DNA of 64,000 bases. It comes from Roseivirga sp. 4D4. Its GTDB lineage: Bacteria; Bacteroidota; Bacteroidia; Cytophagales; Cyclobacteriaceae. The translations under genes and the position numbers were made by a program. The stretch lies in the NCBI RefSeq assembly GCF_001747095.1, contig NZ_MDGP01000001.1, forward strand, positions 3,517,001 to 3,581,000. Direction: 5' to 3'. Of this stretch, positions 51,435-59,938 are shown piece after piece (within the stretch, counting starts at the first letter, position 1; every line of letters starts with the position of its first letter). The notes under the pieces are model-generated. The model was given only the letters and a program-made list of their open reading frames with translations, did no database searches and was not told the DNA's origin.

Positions 51435-52931
51435 TTATATCTGAATTGTAAAGTCCGTAACGTTTTGATCTACTGAGAGGGAAATTTCACCTTCATGCTT
51501 CTCGACAATTTTCTTGGTGTAGTAGAGACCAATGCCAAAGCCCTTCACATCGTGCACATTTCCAGTAGGAATTCTATAGAACTGATCAAAAATCCGTTGT
51601 TGTTGGGTCTTGTCAATTTTGCCACCATTGTCCACTACTTGCCAGCTAACATTGTCTCCTTCGGTAGATAGCTTGAGCGTAATTTCATCACCCCCATATT
51701 TAATCGCATTATCGATTAGGTTAGAGATGGCATTCTCCAAGTGAAAGGGGTCAATTTCTTTTCGGTATTCTGAGATTGCTGTTTGGAAGTAAAGGGTTTT
51801 ATCTCCTTTGATCAATTGAAATTTGTCGAAGATTTGTTGGCTAAACCTAACGAGTTCAACCGATTCCAAACTGAGTTCTAACTCATCTGAATCTAACGAG
51901 GCCGTTTCTAAGAGTTTTTCAACCATGCCATTCAACTTTTGCAGTTGATTGCTGGAGATATCAAGGTATTTGGCCGTTTTAGCCGGATCGTTTGCCTTAT
52001 TAAAACTCGAAATGGCTTCAATAGCGGTAGAAACAGTAGCGATTGGTGTCTTAAACTCGTGTGTGATATTGCTAATCAGATCATTCTTAATTTCAGCTAG
52101 TTGCTTTTGCTCACTTATCACTTTGTATAGGTATAAAAGACATCCGATAACCGCCCCAGTAATGAGTAAGGAGATAAACAAATCCAAGGCACCTCGTTTC
52201 AAAATATTCAAGGAGGCATTTTCATAATTCATGACCAGTTTTTGATCCCTCGGAAGATAATTAGATTGGGAAACAGTGCTTAGGTTGTAATGATCATGAT
52301 TAGACTCAGAAATAAGCGAGTCATCAACATAATGCCAGAGCACAAAGCCAGCCTCAATATTTTTTCGGTCTAACTCGGTAATCATTATTTCAGTAAGCCT
52401 CTCATGATCCAGGCTGGTCCTTGAAAGCGAAAACATTACTTTTTTAAAGAAGCCTTTGATATCATTCAGAGAGTCAAAATTGGTGATCTGGCTGCCCTCA
52501 ATACTGATGCCGGTGAGGCTATTGTCATTGGAAAGGAGACTATCAAGATCTGGAAAAGTGTTTCTGATACTCACAGTGGTGGTTGCATTCGCCCTTCTGC
52601 CATTAAAGGACAGGAGTCTTTTACTACTACTATCTTCGAGGCCGGAGACAAGGTGTGCTGTATCCCCTCCGATACGATTTACCATAGACCATGATCTGCC
52701 GCCTAGTCGATTAATCAGGGTGTCTTCTGAGGAAAAGATGATAAGGTCATTTCGTGCAAGATCAGTGAAGTAAGATTCAACGCTGATGTCCAATGCAGCT
52801 TGCATATCGCTCATGAAACGCTGCTTATTCAACTGGTAGTTTTGAATATTGCGATACACTTGAATGCCCACAGTAATCAGAGCAGTGAGGGCAATCAGAT
52901 AGCTTATACGTTTGAATTTCAATGCATTCAC
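51435..52931 (-). CDS. Membrane sensor histidine kinase
   Basis: 498 residues from GTG 52931. First membrane helix ~9-26, a large periplasmic sensor region ~27-247, second helix ~249-270, HisKA with ISNITHEFKTPIATVSTAIEA (phospho His291), and HATPase_c with ENAISNLIDNAIKYGG (N box), QVVDNGGKID and GFGIGLYYTKKIVEKHEG. In the DNGG box an extra-compact G1 motif is seen, as in other Bacteroidota kinases. Senses an unknown envelope signal and signals to the OmpR-type regulator downstream. Confidence 0.94.
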   Translation of the reverse strand: MNALKFKRISYLIALTALITVGIQVYRNIQNYQLNKQRFMSDMQAALDISVESYFTDLARNDLIIFSSEDTLINRLGGRSWSMVNRIGGDTAHLVSGLEDSSSKRLLSFNGRRANATTTVSIRNTFPDLDSLLSNDNSLTGISIEGSQITNFDSLNDIKGFFKKVMFSLSRTSLDHERLTEIMITELDRKNIEAGFVLWHYVDDSLISESNHDHYNLSTVSQSNYLPRDQKLVMNYENASLNILKRGALDLFISLLITGAVIGCLLYLYKVISEQKQLAEIKNDLISNITHEFKTPIATVSTAIEAISSFNKANDPAKTAKYLDISSNQLQKLNGMVEKLLETASLDSDELELSLESVELVRFSQQIFDKFQLIKGDKTLYFQTAISEYRKEIDPFHLENAISNLIDNAIKYGGDEITLKLSTEGDNVSWQVVDNGGKIDKTQQQRIFDQFYRIPTGNVHDVKGFGIGLYYTKKIVEKHEGEISLSVDQNVTDFTIQI

Positions 52932-52935
52932 AATT

Positions 52936-52943
52936 CAAATATA
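52936..52943 (-). promoter_or_regulatory. -7 promoter box ending 4 nt before the kinase GTG start
   Basis: Minus strand reads TATATTTG, AATT, GTG. The predicted start of transcription falls on the GTG. Confidence 0.55.
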
Positions 52944-52971
52944 CGGACAATGATAAGTTCAGTATCGTGGC

Positions 52972-53013
52972 TTAACACTCGTTAACACTGGTTAACCCAG
53001 CGTTTGCAGTGTT
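52972..53013. promoter_or_regulatory. Candidate response-regulator operator: three 10-bp direct repeats plus an inverted half-site
   Basis: CTTAACACTC, GTTAACACTG and GTTAACCCAG follow one another without a gap (52971-53000), a strict 10-bp period. An inverted AACACT half-site (AGTGTT) lies at 53008-53013. The array sits between the divergent kinase and GLPGLI genes, about 35-65 bp upstream of each start, in the position for an OmpR-type operator that controls both. Confidence 0.6.
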
Positions 53014-53048
53014 CCATTTTTATTTGTACCCATCAAACTTTTCGAAAC

Positions 53049-53915
53049 ATGACAGCACTCAAAAAAAGAATTTCAATAATAGTTGGTCTCTTAATGGTCA
53101 CCATGGGGACTATTCATGCTCAAAACTTTCAGGGTATCGCTACATATCAGTCTTCAAGAAATATGAATAATATGCAGATTAAGGCTGAAGGAGTTACTGA
53201 AGCGATGCAAAAGCAATTAATGGAGCAGATGAAAAAGCAGTTCCAAAGAGAATATGAATTACAGTTCAACTTGATGGAATCCAGTTGGAAAGAAGAGGAG
53301 AGTCTCGATGGAGGACCGGCAACGGCTTCTTCTGGAGGAATGAGGATATCTTTTTCAACTGCTGGTGGAGGGATCACATATAAGAACACATCTGAAAACT
53401 TATACCTTCAGGAGACTACCGTCTTCAGTAAACCATTCTTAGTGAAAGATACATTAGAACCATATGAATGGCAGATGACGGATGAGACCAAGACTATTGG
53501 TAATTACACTGCCTACAAAGCTGTATATAAAGACATCAGGGAAAGCAGGTCTATCTCTTTCACTTCTGATAGCGATGATAAAGACAAGGAGTCTAGCGAG
53601 TCTACCGTCAATATGGATACGATCAGCGTTACTGCTTGGTACACACCTGAAATCCCTGTTTCTCAAGGACCAGCAGATTACTGGGGTTTGCCTGGACTGA
53701 TCTTAGAGTTAGGCGATGGTAGTACTACTTACCTGTGTACTAAGGTTGTTCTGAATCCGGAAGAAGAAATTAAGATTAAAAGACCGAGCAAAGGTAAAAA
53801 AGTCACTAGAGAGGAACTACGTGTGGAAATGGATGCCAAGATGGAAGAGATGTCTAAGAAGTTCAAGCAAGGCGGAAAAGGCGGGGCCACCATTAGAATA
53901 GGCGGAGATCAATAA
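53049..53915 (+). CDS. GLPGLI family secreted protein
   Basis: 288 residues from ATG 53049; the frame extends back to 53004 but the upstream residues precede a clear signal peptide (LKKRISIIVGLLMVTMGTIHAQ). Family hallmark DYWGLPGLILEL at ~215; FQGIATYQSS start, ETTVFSKPFLVKD and KTIGNYTAYKAVYKDI, with a charged C-terminal extension and a Gly-rich end. GLPGLI proteins are Bacteroidota-specific, exported and usually paired with a TonB-like or OMP_b-brl gene, as here. Role unknown; links to metal or copper stress have been suggested for some relatives. Confidence 0.93.
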   Translation: MTALKKRISIIVGLLMVTMGTIHAQNFQGIATYQSSRNMNNMQIKAEGVTEAMQKQLMEQMKKQFQREYELQFNLMESSWKEEESLDGGPATASSGGMRISFSTAGGGITYKNTSENLYLQETTVFSKPFLVKDTLEPYEWQMTDETKTIGNYTAYKAVYKDIRESRSISFTSDSDDKDKESSESTVNMDTISVTAWYTPEIPVSQGPADYWGLPGLILELGDGSTTYLCTKVVLNPEEEIKIKRPSKGKKVTREELRVEMDAKMEEMSKKFKQGGKGGATIRIGGDQ

Positions 53916-53941
53916 TCATTAAGGTCAAAAACAACAAGATT

Positions 53942-56626
53942 ATGAACAGATTCATACTGCTTCTAGTGGCATTGCTATGCCTAAACTTTGCCGCCAATGC
54001 ACAGAAAATAGCCTTTAGCGGAGAGGTTAGGGATTCTTTGGGGACTCCTCTTCAGTTTGCTAATGTTTTGGCGATCGATACGGTTAAAAAGACAATGTCA
54101 GCCTTTGGCGTTACTGATCAACAAGGACGATTTAGGATTTCATTGGATCGCGGGGTGACTTACAGATTAAAAGTAAGTTTCATCGGATATTTGCCCTTTG
54201 AGCAGGTTTTCACTCCTGAAGAAAGCAACGATGTTCCCTACGGAATTATATTGAAGTCTGATGTTACACAGCTTGGTGATGTAGAGGTGGTTTCGGAGAT
54301 GCCTGTGCTCATACAGGGTGATACCATTACTTATAAAGTAGATGCCTTTACGCAGGGCAATGAAAGAAAGCTTGAAGATGTGCTTGAAGATCTCCCTGGT
54401 GTTGAAGTGGATGAAGATGGAGGAGTTAAAGTTCAAGGGAAAGATGTCAGTAAATTGTTAGTAGATGGTAAGGAGTTCTTTGATGGAGACACCAAATTAG
54501 GCACAAAGAATCTTCCGGCCAATGTGGTAGACAAGGTACAGGTGCTACAGAATTATAATAACGTAGGACCACTGAGTGGAGTGAACAACAGTGAGCAAAT
54601 TGCCTTGAATATTCAGCTCAAAGAAGACAAGAAGAACATAGTCTTTGGAGATATTTCGGCAGGAGCAGGCCCAGAGGAGCGCTACAAAGCGAAGGCCAAT
54701 ACTTTTTACTATAACCCGAAAACCAACCTCAACTTAATTGCAGGTTTGAATAATGTAGGTGAGCTTACTTTCACTATGCGCGATTACTTCAGGTTTACAG
54801 GTGGGCTTGGAAGTTTCGCTCGAGGAGCGGGCTCATCTTTTCAGGTAAGCTCTAATAATCTGGGTATCCCAATGGCTGAACGAAATAATGCACGTGACCT
54901 GAAAAATATAGTCGGGGCATTTAATTATAACCTGAATCCCACGAATAAATGGAGCTTCTCAGGTTTTGCCATTGGCTCAAAAGTAGACAATACCTTAGGG
55001 TCTGTGCAGCAACGAACCTACATCCTTCAGCCAAATGCTAACCAAGAGACGCTTAGTTCAATACAAAATGTGAATAGTACTTCGGGCTTATTTAAGTTTG
55101 CCGGCAAATTCACGCCTAACCCAAGCCTACAGATTGATTACAGTGCTTTTGGAAGACTTTCGGATATTACAAATTCAGATGATCAAACCTCTGTTTTTGG
55201 AGCAATTACGAATGATATCTCTGGTTTAAGAAACCAGGAACCAAGATCGATTGAGCAACAATTGCGTGGTTTTTATGCCCCGAATGAAAGAGATGTTTTC
55301 TCCTTTGAGGGGTCTTATCAGTATCAAAACCAAGACCCTTCCTACAACCTGGTAACCACAGGTCAGCCATTTGCCAGCATCATACCAATGACTGGAAGTA
55401 GCCCGTTCGACTTGACACAATTAAGAGATGTGACGACAAAAAAGCAGGAGGCAGTATTCAACTATTATCGCATTCTGAACAAAACAAATCACATCAATTT
55501 CAAGGTTGGTAACACCTATTCAAGCCAAACTTTGACTTCTAACATGTTTGAAAGGCTTAGCGATTTGTCAACAAATGAGTTTAGCGATCCGACATTGGTC
55601 AACTTGGTGGACTACACCTACCAGAATTATTACTTGGGCGTACTTTACAAAACTAAGTTGGGTAAACTGGTACTTACACCTTCCCTAAACCTGCACTATT
55701 ATGATATTGCCAATGAGCAAAATGGTGCTGAAGCAGGTTTCGATAAAACCTTGCTACTACCTTCAGTCAATGCGAAGTATACCTTTAGAACGTCTCACTC
55801 ATTGACCTTGGATTATAGGGTTACGGCAGAGTTCACAGATGTAGCAAATATTGCGGAGGGGCTACTCGTCAGCGGGTATAACTCATTGTTTGGAGGCAAT
55901 GCCAATTTACAGAACAGTCTATACCACAGTGTACAGTTAAATTACTTCAACTTCAACATGTATAACTTCTTCAACGTATATGGTGGTCTGACTTACTCAA
56001 GACGATTTGATGACATTACAAATATTGTCAGCTTCAATAATCTTGAGCGTGTTAACACGCCAATTAACATCAATACCGCTAACGAAGTGCTTTCAGGTTA
56101 TGCCAGTACTGACAAGCGTTTTGATGCATGGCGCTTGAATTTCAGAGCCAATTGGTCTAGGAGCACCAGCAATAACATCATTAGTGATACACCTAATGAG
56201 AATACAAACTTTCAACAGTCATACAAGGCCACTATATCTACCACACTGTTTAAATCTTTATTTCTGGACGTAGGATATGATGTGTCATTTAATACGTATG
56301 AGGGTAGAAACGTTTCGAGTCAATTCGAAAACCACAAGCCCTTTGCTAGCTTGAGTAAGAAGTTCTTGAAGGGATTTGAGCTTGAAGTGGAATACGAGTA
56401 CAATAGTTACATCAGCTCAGGAAATAACTCAAGCACTTTTGACTTGCTAGACGCTAACTTGACCTATCGTCAGGAGGGCAGCCCATGGGAGTTCAAAGTG
56501 GAAGGTATGAACCTGATGAATACGACAGGAATCAGACGAGATTCATTTACAGAAAGTTTGATCAGTACATTTGAGTATTTTATTCAGAAGCGATATTGGG
56601 TGTTTAGTATCATGTATGACCTATAG
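53942..56626 (+). CDS. Large outer-membrane barrel with CarboxypepD_reg-like domain (TonB-receptor-like, partner of GLPGLI)
   Basis: 894 residues. Signal peptide FILLLVALLCLNFAANAQ, CarboxypepD_reg-like domain at ~22-105 (FSGEVRDSLGTPLQFANV, GRFRISLDRG, LKVSFIGYLPFE), a plug-like region with DVLEDLPGVEVDEDGGVKV and GKDVSKLLVDGKEFFDGD, then an OMP_b-brl_3-type barrel to the end (terminal KRYWVFSIMYDL). No TonB box can be assigned by eye. Likely takes up or exports a ligand with the neighbouring GLPGLI protein. Co-oriented, 26 bp apart. Confidence 0.9.
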   Translation: MNRFILLLVALLCLNFAANAQKIAFSGEVRDSLGTPLQFANVLAIDTVKKTMSAFGVTDQQGRFRISLDRGVTYRLKVSFIGYLPFEQVFTPEESNDVPYGIILKSDVTQLGDVEVVSEMPVLIQGDTITYKVDAFTQGNERKLEDVLEDLPGVEVDEDGGVKVQGKDVSKLLVDGKEFFDGDTKLGTKNLPANVVDKVQVLQNYNNVGPLSGVNNSEQIALNIQLKEDKKNIVFGDISAGAGPEERYKAKANTFYYNPKTNLNLIAGLNNVGELTFTMRDYFRFTGGLGSFARGAGSSFQVSSNNLGIPMAERNNARDLKNIVGAFNYNLNPTNKWSFSGFAIGSKVDNTLGSVQQRTYILQPNANQETLSSIQNVNSTSGLFKFAGKFTPNPSLQIDYSAFGRLSDITNSDDQTSVFGAITNDISGLRNQEPRSIEQQLRGFYAPNERDVFSFEGSYQYQNQDPSYNLVTTGQPFASIIPMTGSSPFDLTQLRDVTTKKQEAVFNYYRILNKTNHINFKVGNTYSSQTLTSNMFERLSDLSTNEFSDPTLVNLVDYTYQNYYLGVLYKTKLGKLVLTPSLNLHYYDIANEQNGAEAGFDKTLLLPSVNAKYTFRTSHSLTLDYRVTAEFTDVANIAEGLLVSGYNSLFGGNANLQNSLYHSVQLNYFNFNMYNFFNVYGGLTYSRRFDDITNIVSFNNLERVNTPININTANEVLSGYASTDKRFDAWRLNFRANWSRSTSNNIISDTPNENTNFQQSYKATISTTLFKSLFLDVGYDVSFNTYEGRNVSSQFENHKPFASLSKKFLKGFELEVEYEYNSYISSGNNSSTFDLLDANLTYRQEGSPWEFKVEGMNLMNTTGIRRDSFTESLISTFEYFIQKRYWVFSIMYDL

Positions 56627-56650
56627 ATTTAACTTGAACTGAAAATATTC

Positions 56651-56687
56651 AACCGGCCTTCAATGTAAATTGGGCCGGTTATTTTTT
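56651..56687 (+). terminator. Rho-independent terminator after the barrel gene
   Basis: AACCGGCC (56651-56658) pairs with GGCCGGTT (56673-56680); an inner CAAT/ATTG pair extends it after a TT bulge. A T-run follows. The 3' arm includes the stop codon region of the convergent DegT gene. Confidence 0.85.
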
Positions 56688-57779
56688 GAAGAATTCCCTC
56701 ACAGACTGAATTACATATTGCTTTTCAGTATTTGTCATACCGGGAAATAGTGGTAGGGAGATCGTCTGACCTTGGACACGATAGGCTTCAGGAAGATCTT
56801 CCGCCTGGTAAGCTAAGGAAGAGTAGGCCTTGGTAAAAGGTATAGCTTTTGGGTAATGAATTTGAGTTTGGACTCCACGATCCCGCAAAAAAGCCTTTAG
56901 ATCGTCTCGTCTGTCAGTTTGAACCTGATATACATGGAATGTGTGAATGTTATCAGACTCCATCTTAGGAAGGGAAATGGGTAAATCTGCAAAGGCCTCA
57001 TTATAATGAGTGGCAATTTCTCGTCTCTCTTCGTTCCATTTTTCCAGGTATGGGAGCTTGAGATTGAGAACGGCAGCCTGCAGCGTATCCATTCTACTAT
57101 TACTACCCGGCATTTCATGAGAGTGCTTATCTGCGGCACCATGGTTGGCTAATTTTCTAACTTTTGCGGCAAGGTCAGCATCTTGGGTCAACATGCACCC
57201 AGCATCACCTAGTGCACCAAGGTTTTTCGTGGGGTAAAAGCTAAATACTGCGGCATGGCCCCATGTACCAGCCTTTTTGCTTTGGTGCTGTGCAAAGGTG
57301 GCTTGGGCACAGTCTTCAATGACAAATAGATCATGCTTCTTAGCGAACGCCATTATGGTTTCCATTTCGGCCATTTGACCATATAGATGGACAGGGATGA
57401 TCGCCCTCGTTTTTGGAGTTAGCTTTCCCTCCAAAAGATTGACATCAATAAGTCCGCTTGCGTTGACATCAACAAATATTGGAGTAGCGCCAAGGTTTGA
57501 GACCACCTCAGCATCGGTAATCCATGTCATTGCCGGAACGATTACCTCATCACCTGAGCCAATACCTATTGCCTGTAGAGTCAGTTGGAGGGCATCGGTA
57601 CAGTTGCCTGTGCTTACACAATGTGCATACTCATGTTCCTTTCCAAAGGCCTTTTCGAAACTGCTTACATCCTCGCCATGCAAGAAATATGAGCCTTCAA
57701 GTACTCTTGTGAAGGTGCTCTCCAGCTCGCTTTGTATAAGCTTATGAGTTCTCTTCAGGTCTAAAAAAGGTACTTGCAT
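56679..57779 (-). CDS. DegT/DnrJ/EryC1/StrS-family aminotransferase
   Basis: 366 residues. Motifs: FLDLKRTHKLIQSELE near the N-terminus, CVSTGNCTDALQLTLQ (PLP phosphate site), GSGDEVIVPAMTWITD, VIEDCAQATFAQH (catalytic Asp and Gln) and the PLP Lys in FSFYPTKNLGALGDAGCM (~185). Makes amino sugars for surface polysaccharide or lipid in most relatives. Isolated here; no neighbouring sugar genes. Confidence 0.94.
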   Translation of the reverse strand: MQVPFLDLKRTHKLIQSELESTFTRVLEGSYFLHGEDVSSFEKAFGKEHEYAHCVSTGNCTDALQLTLQAIGIGSGDEVIVPAMTWITDAEVVSNLGATPIFVDVNASGLIDVNLLEGKLTPKTRAIIPVHLYGQMAEMETIMAFAKKHDLFVIEDCAQATFAQHQSKKAGTWGHAAVFSFYPTKNLGALGDAGCMLTQDADLAAKVRKLANHGAADKHSHEMPGSNSRMDTLQAAVLNLKLPYLEKWNEERREIATHYNEAFADLPISLPKMESDNIHTFHVYQVQTDRRDDLKAFLRDRGVQTQIHYPKAIPFTKAYSSLAYQAEDLPEAYRVQGQTISLPLFPGMTNTEKQYVIQSVREFFKK

Positions 57780-57884
57780 CGCGTCAAGTTAAATGAAATA
57801 AAAACGATTTTAAAGGATATGCTATATGCCCCTTCTGAATTTATATCTGAATTACTAACTTAATCCCAATCAAATTTTTTAGCT

Positions 57885-58454
57885 ATGGCCACTCCAGAAG
57901 AAATGCTCCAAACCATGATCAGTAATATGCCTGAAAAGACAGGGAAGTCTTTAGATGAGTGGAGGGCATTATTAGGTTCCACTGATCTGGCCAAGCATGG
58001 AGACATAATGAAACTTCTGAAGGGAGAGCATGGAGTGACGCACGGTTTTGCAAATACCATTTCTCAACTCTACTTAAAGCCAGAGTTGCTGGCACCAAAA
58101 ACAAATTCAGGAAACGAAGATGATGAACTGCTAAAGGGGAAAGAAGCGATTGCAGATATCTTCAAGAGTGTAAAAGCCCAGTTCGAAGCCATTAATGGCG
58201 AAGTTGAATTTTCTTATAAGAAAACCTATATCAGTCTCAGAACACCTAAAAAGCAATTTGCTTTACTCCAGCCAAGTACAAAAACACGTGTTGATGTCGG
58301 TCTAAACCTTAAAGGAGTTGCTCCTGAAGGAAACATCGAAGCAGCAGGCAGCTGGAATGCGATGGTAAGTCACAGAGTAAAGCTGACTGACCCGAGTCAG
58401 GTGGATGATAATCTGGCCGCATGGTTGCAAAAAGCTTATGACGCCAATTGCTGA
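57885..58454 (+). CDS. DUF4287/DUF5655-domain protein
   Basis: 189 residues. N-terminal DUF4287-like part (MATPEEMLQTMISNMPEKTGKSLDEW, quoted in part; then KHGDIMKLLKGEHGVTHGFAN) and C-terminal DUF5655-like part (~95-188) with VEFSYKKTYISLRTPKKQFALLQP and VGLNLKGVAPEG-type strands. These domains occur as predicted cytosolic DNA- or ligand-binding proteins of unknown role. Followed 15 bp later by a DUF1801 protein, another family often seen nearby. Confidence 0.85.
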   Translation: MATPEEMLQTMISNMPEKTGKSLDEWRALLGSTDLAKHGDIMKLLKGEHGVTHGFANTISQLYLKPELLAPKTNSGNEDDELLKGKEAIADIFKSVKAQFEAINGEVEFSYKKTYISLRTPKKQFALLQPSTKTRVDVGLNLKGVAPEGNIEAAGSWNAMVSHRVKLTDPSQVDDNLAAWLQKAYDANC

Positions 58455-58469
58455 TTAAGCCAATTCCAG

Positions 58470-58862
58470 ATGAATAAATTTCAACCTATCGATTTTCAAG
58501 ATCTGGATGATCTGTTTGCCTTTTTACCTGAACAAGAATTGAAGCTTGTTGAGGTTTTGAGAAACCTTGTCTTTGAATGTATTCCAGAGGTAAAAGAGAA
58601 GCTTTCGTACAATGTACCTTTCTTTAGAGGGAGAAAAACGATCTGTTTTATTTGGCCGGGATCGGTGCCATGGGGAGGTACCTTTAAGGGCGTCCAATTT
58701 GGTTTTACCAAAGGGCATTTAATGCTGAACGAAGATGGTTACCTGGAAGCTGGAACGAGAAAGTACGTACGAACCAAAACCTTTCGTTCCCTTCAGGAAA
58801 TTGATTTCGAAAAACTCAGAAGCTTACTTTATGAAGCTGCTATTATCGATGCGAAAACATAA
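58470..58862 (+). CDS. DUF1801 (YdhG-like) family protein
   Basis: 130 residues. Family motif: EQELKLVEVLRNLVFECIPE, VKEKLSYNVPFFRGRKTICFIWPGS, GVQFGFTKGHLM and a C-terminal KTFRSLQEIDFEKLRSLL. DUF1801 is a compact frataxin-like fold with unknown function. In an apparent two-gene operon with the DUF4287/DUF5655 gene. Confidence 0.88.
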   Translation: MNKFQPIDFQDLDDLFAFLPEQELKLVEVLRNLVFECIPEVKEKLSYNVPFFRGRKTICFIWPGSVPWGGTFKGVQFGFTKGHLMLNEDGYLEAGTRKYVRTKTFRSLQEIDFEKLRSLLYEAAIIDAKT

Positions 58863-58866
58863 AAAA

Positions 58867-58901
58867 CCCCATGCTTGATCGGCACAGGGGAAATTTTTTT
58901 T
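58867..58901. terminator. Bidirectional terminator between the DUF1801 and MBL genes
   Basis: CCCC (58867-58870) with GGGG (58887-58890) and TGC with GCA inside, flanked by an A-run on the left and a T-run (58894-58901) on the right. Confidence 0.65.
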
Positions 58902-58914
58902 AGAACTCGATTTA

Positions 58915-59814
58915 TTACTCCTCGAAGAGTTCCATCCAGGCGGCATTCACAGGTCTGCTTTGTCGACCTTTCCATTCAGGTGCGCCAGGAATTTCTGTGG
59001 CACTCGCTAACTCTTCCTTAGTCTTGCCAGCAGCCTGCCCTTTCTTCACAAATTCGATTACCTTACCGAGGTAGTTTTGAAAAGCTTTTAAGTCTTCACG
59101 AGTTCCGGTTATACCGAATCCATTGCCAGAGTGACCAAAAACAAATTGTGTGTCTTTGTCGAATGCCTTGTAGCCTTTTTCCATCACCACTTGCCAGTTA
59201 GTGATATTCGCACCGGCTGATTTGTCAACAAAGGGAGCTCTGCGATTAAAGAGTAAATCACCACAATGCACAATATTCGCATTCTCAAAATGAACAAATG
59301 AATCACCATCTGTATGCGCAGCTCCAAAGTAGTGCAAGGCGACTCTTTCACCGCCTACTTTTTGCCTAATCTTACCCTTTTTATAAGTGGTGTCAGGAAA
59401 AAGCTGCTTATCAGCATTATTGGCTCTTTCTGCATTTGCCTTTTGGTTCTTAAGAGAGTTTTCATGCGCCATCACAGTTTTCACAATCCCTTTGAAAGCA
59501 ATATTACCCGAACTGTGATCCCCATGGTGATGTGTATTGATCAAAAGGTCAACCTGTCGGTCTGATTTTTTCTTGATTTCGTCAACCAGGTTTTGAGCTT
59601 GGGCGGGAAATTGAGAATCAACGACCACAATGCCTTCGTCAGAAATCATCCAACCTATGGTACCACCCCGCTCTGTGAAAATACCCACGTTATTTCTCAA
59701 GGCTTCCATCTTATACCCATTTTGAAAAAGCGTTTCCCAAAGGGATGCATTTGGGAGAATAGATAGGGCGCTTAGGGCTGTACTTTGCTTAATGAATGAT
59801 CTGCGATTCGTCAT
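58915..59814 (-). CDS. MBL-fold metallo-hydrolase with Tat-like signal
   Basis: 299 residues. Twin-arginine-like TNRRSFIKQSTALSALSIL at the start, then metallo-beta-lactamase motifs LLINTHHHGDHSSGN (HxHxDH), the later GAAHTDGDSFVHF His and FGHSGNGFG His. The pattern GGTIGWMISDEGIVVVDSQFP is typical of the class B/quinoprotein-relay-like branch. Substrate unknown. Shares its upstream region (124 bp) with the divergent M14 peptidase gene. Confidence 0.9.
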   Translation of the reverse strand: MTNRRSFIKQSTALSALSILPNASLWETLFQNGYKMEALRNNVGIFTERGGTIGWMISDEGIVVVDSQFPAQAQNLVDEIKKKSDRQVDLLINTHHHGDHSSGNIAFKGIVKTVMAHENSLKNQKANAERANNADKQLFPDTTYKKGKIRQKVGGERVALHYFGAAHTDGDSFVHFENANIVHCGDLLFNRRAPFVDKSAGANITNWQVVMEKGYKAFDKDTQFVFGHSGNGFGITGTREDLKAFQNYLGKVIEFVKKGQAAGKTKEELASATEIPGAPEWKGRQSRPVNAAWMELFEE

Positions 59815-59938
59815 GACATTTTTATTTATTGAAATTTAGTAGCCTTAGGGCTGAAGTACTAACCACTGATGTAAATGAAAGTTCGACAGCTCAGGTTTAT
59901 TAGGGCTTTTTGTAATTTGGTGGACAAAGTTTCACATA

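Noticed and set aside
52972..53000. The phased repeats as a CRISPR array
   Set aside because: Units are 10 bp, contiguous and without spacers, so they fit an operator and not a CRISPR.
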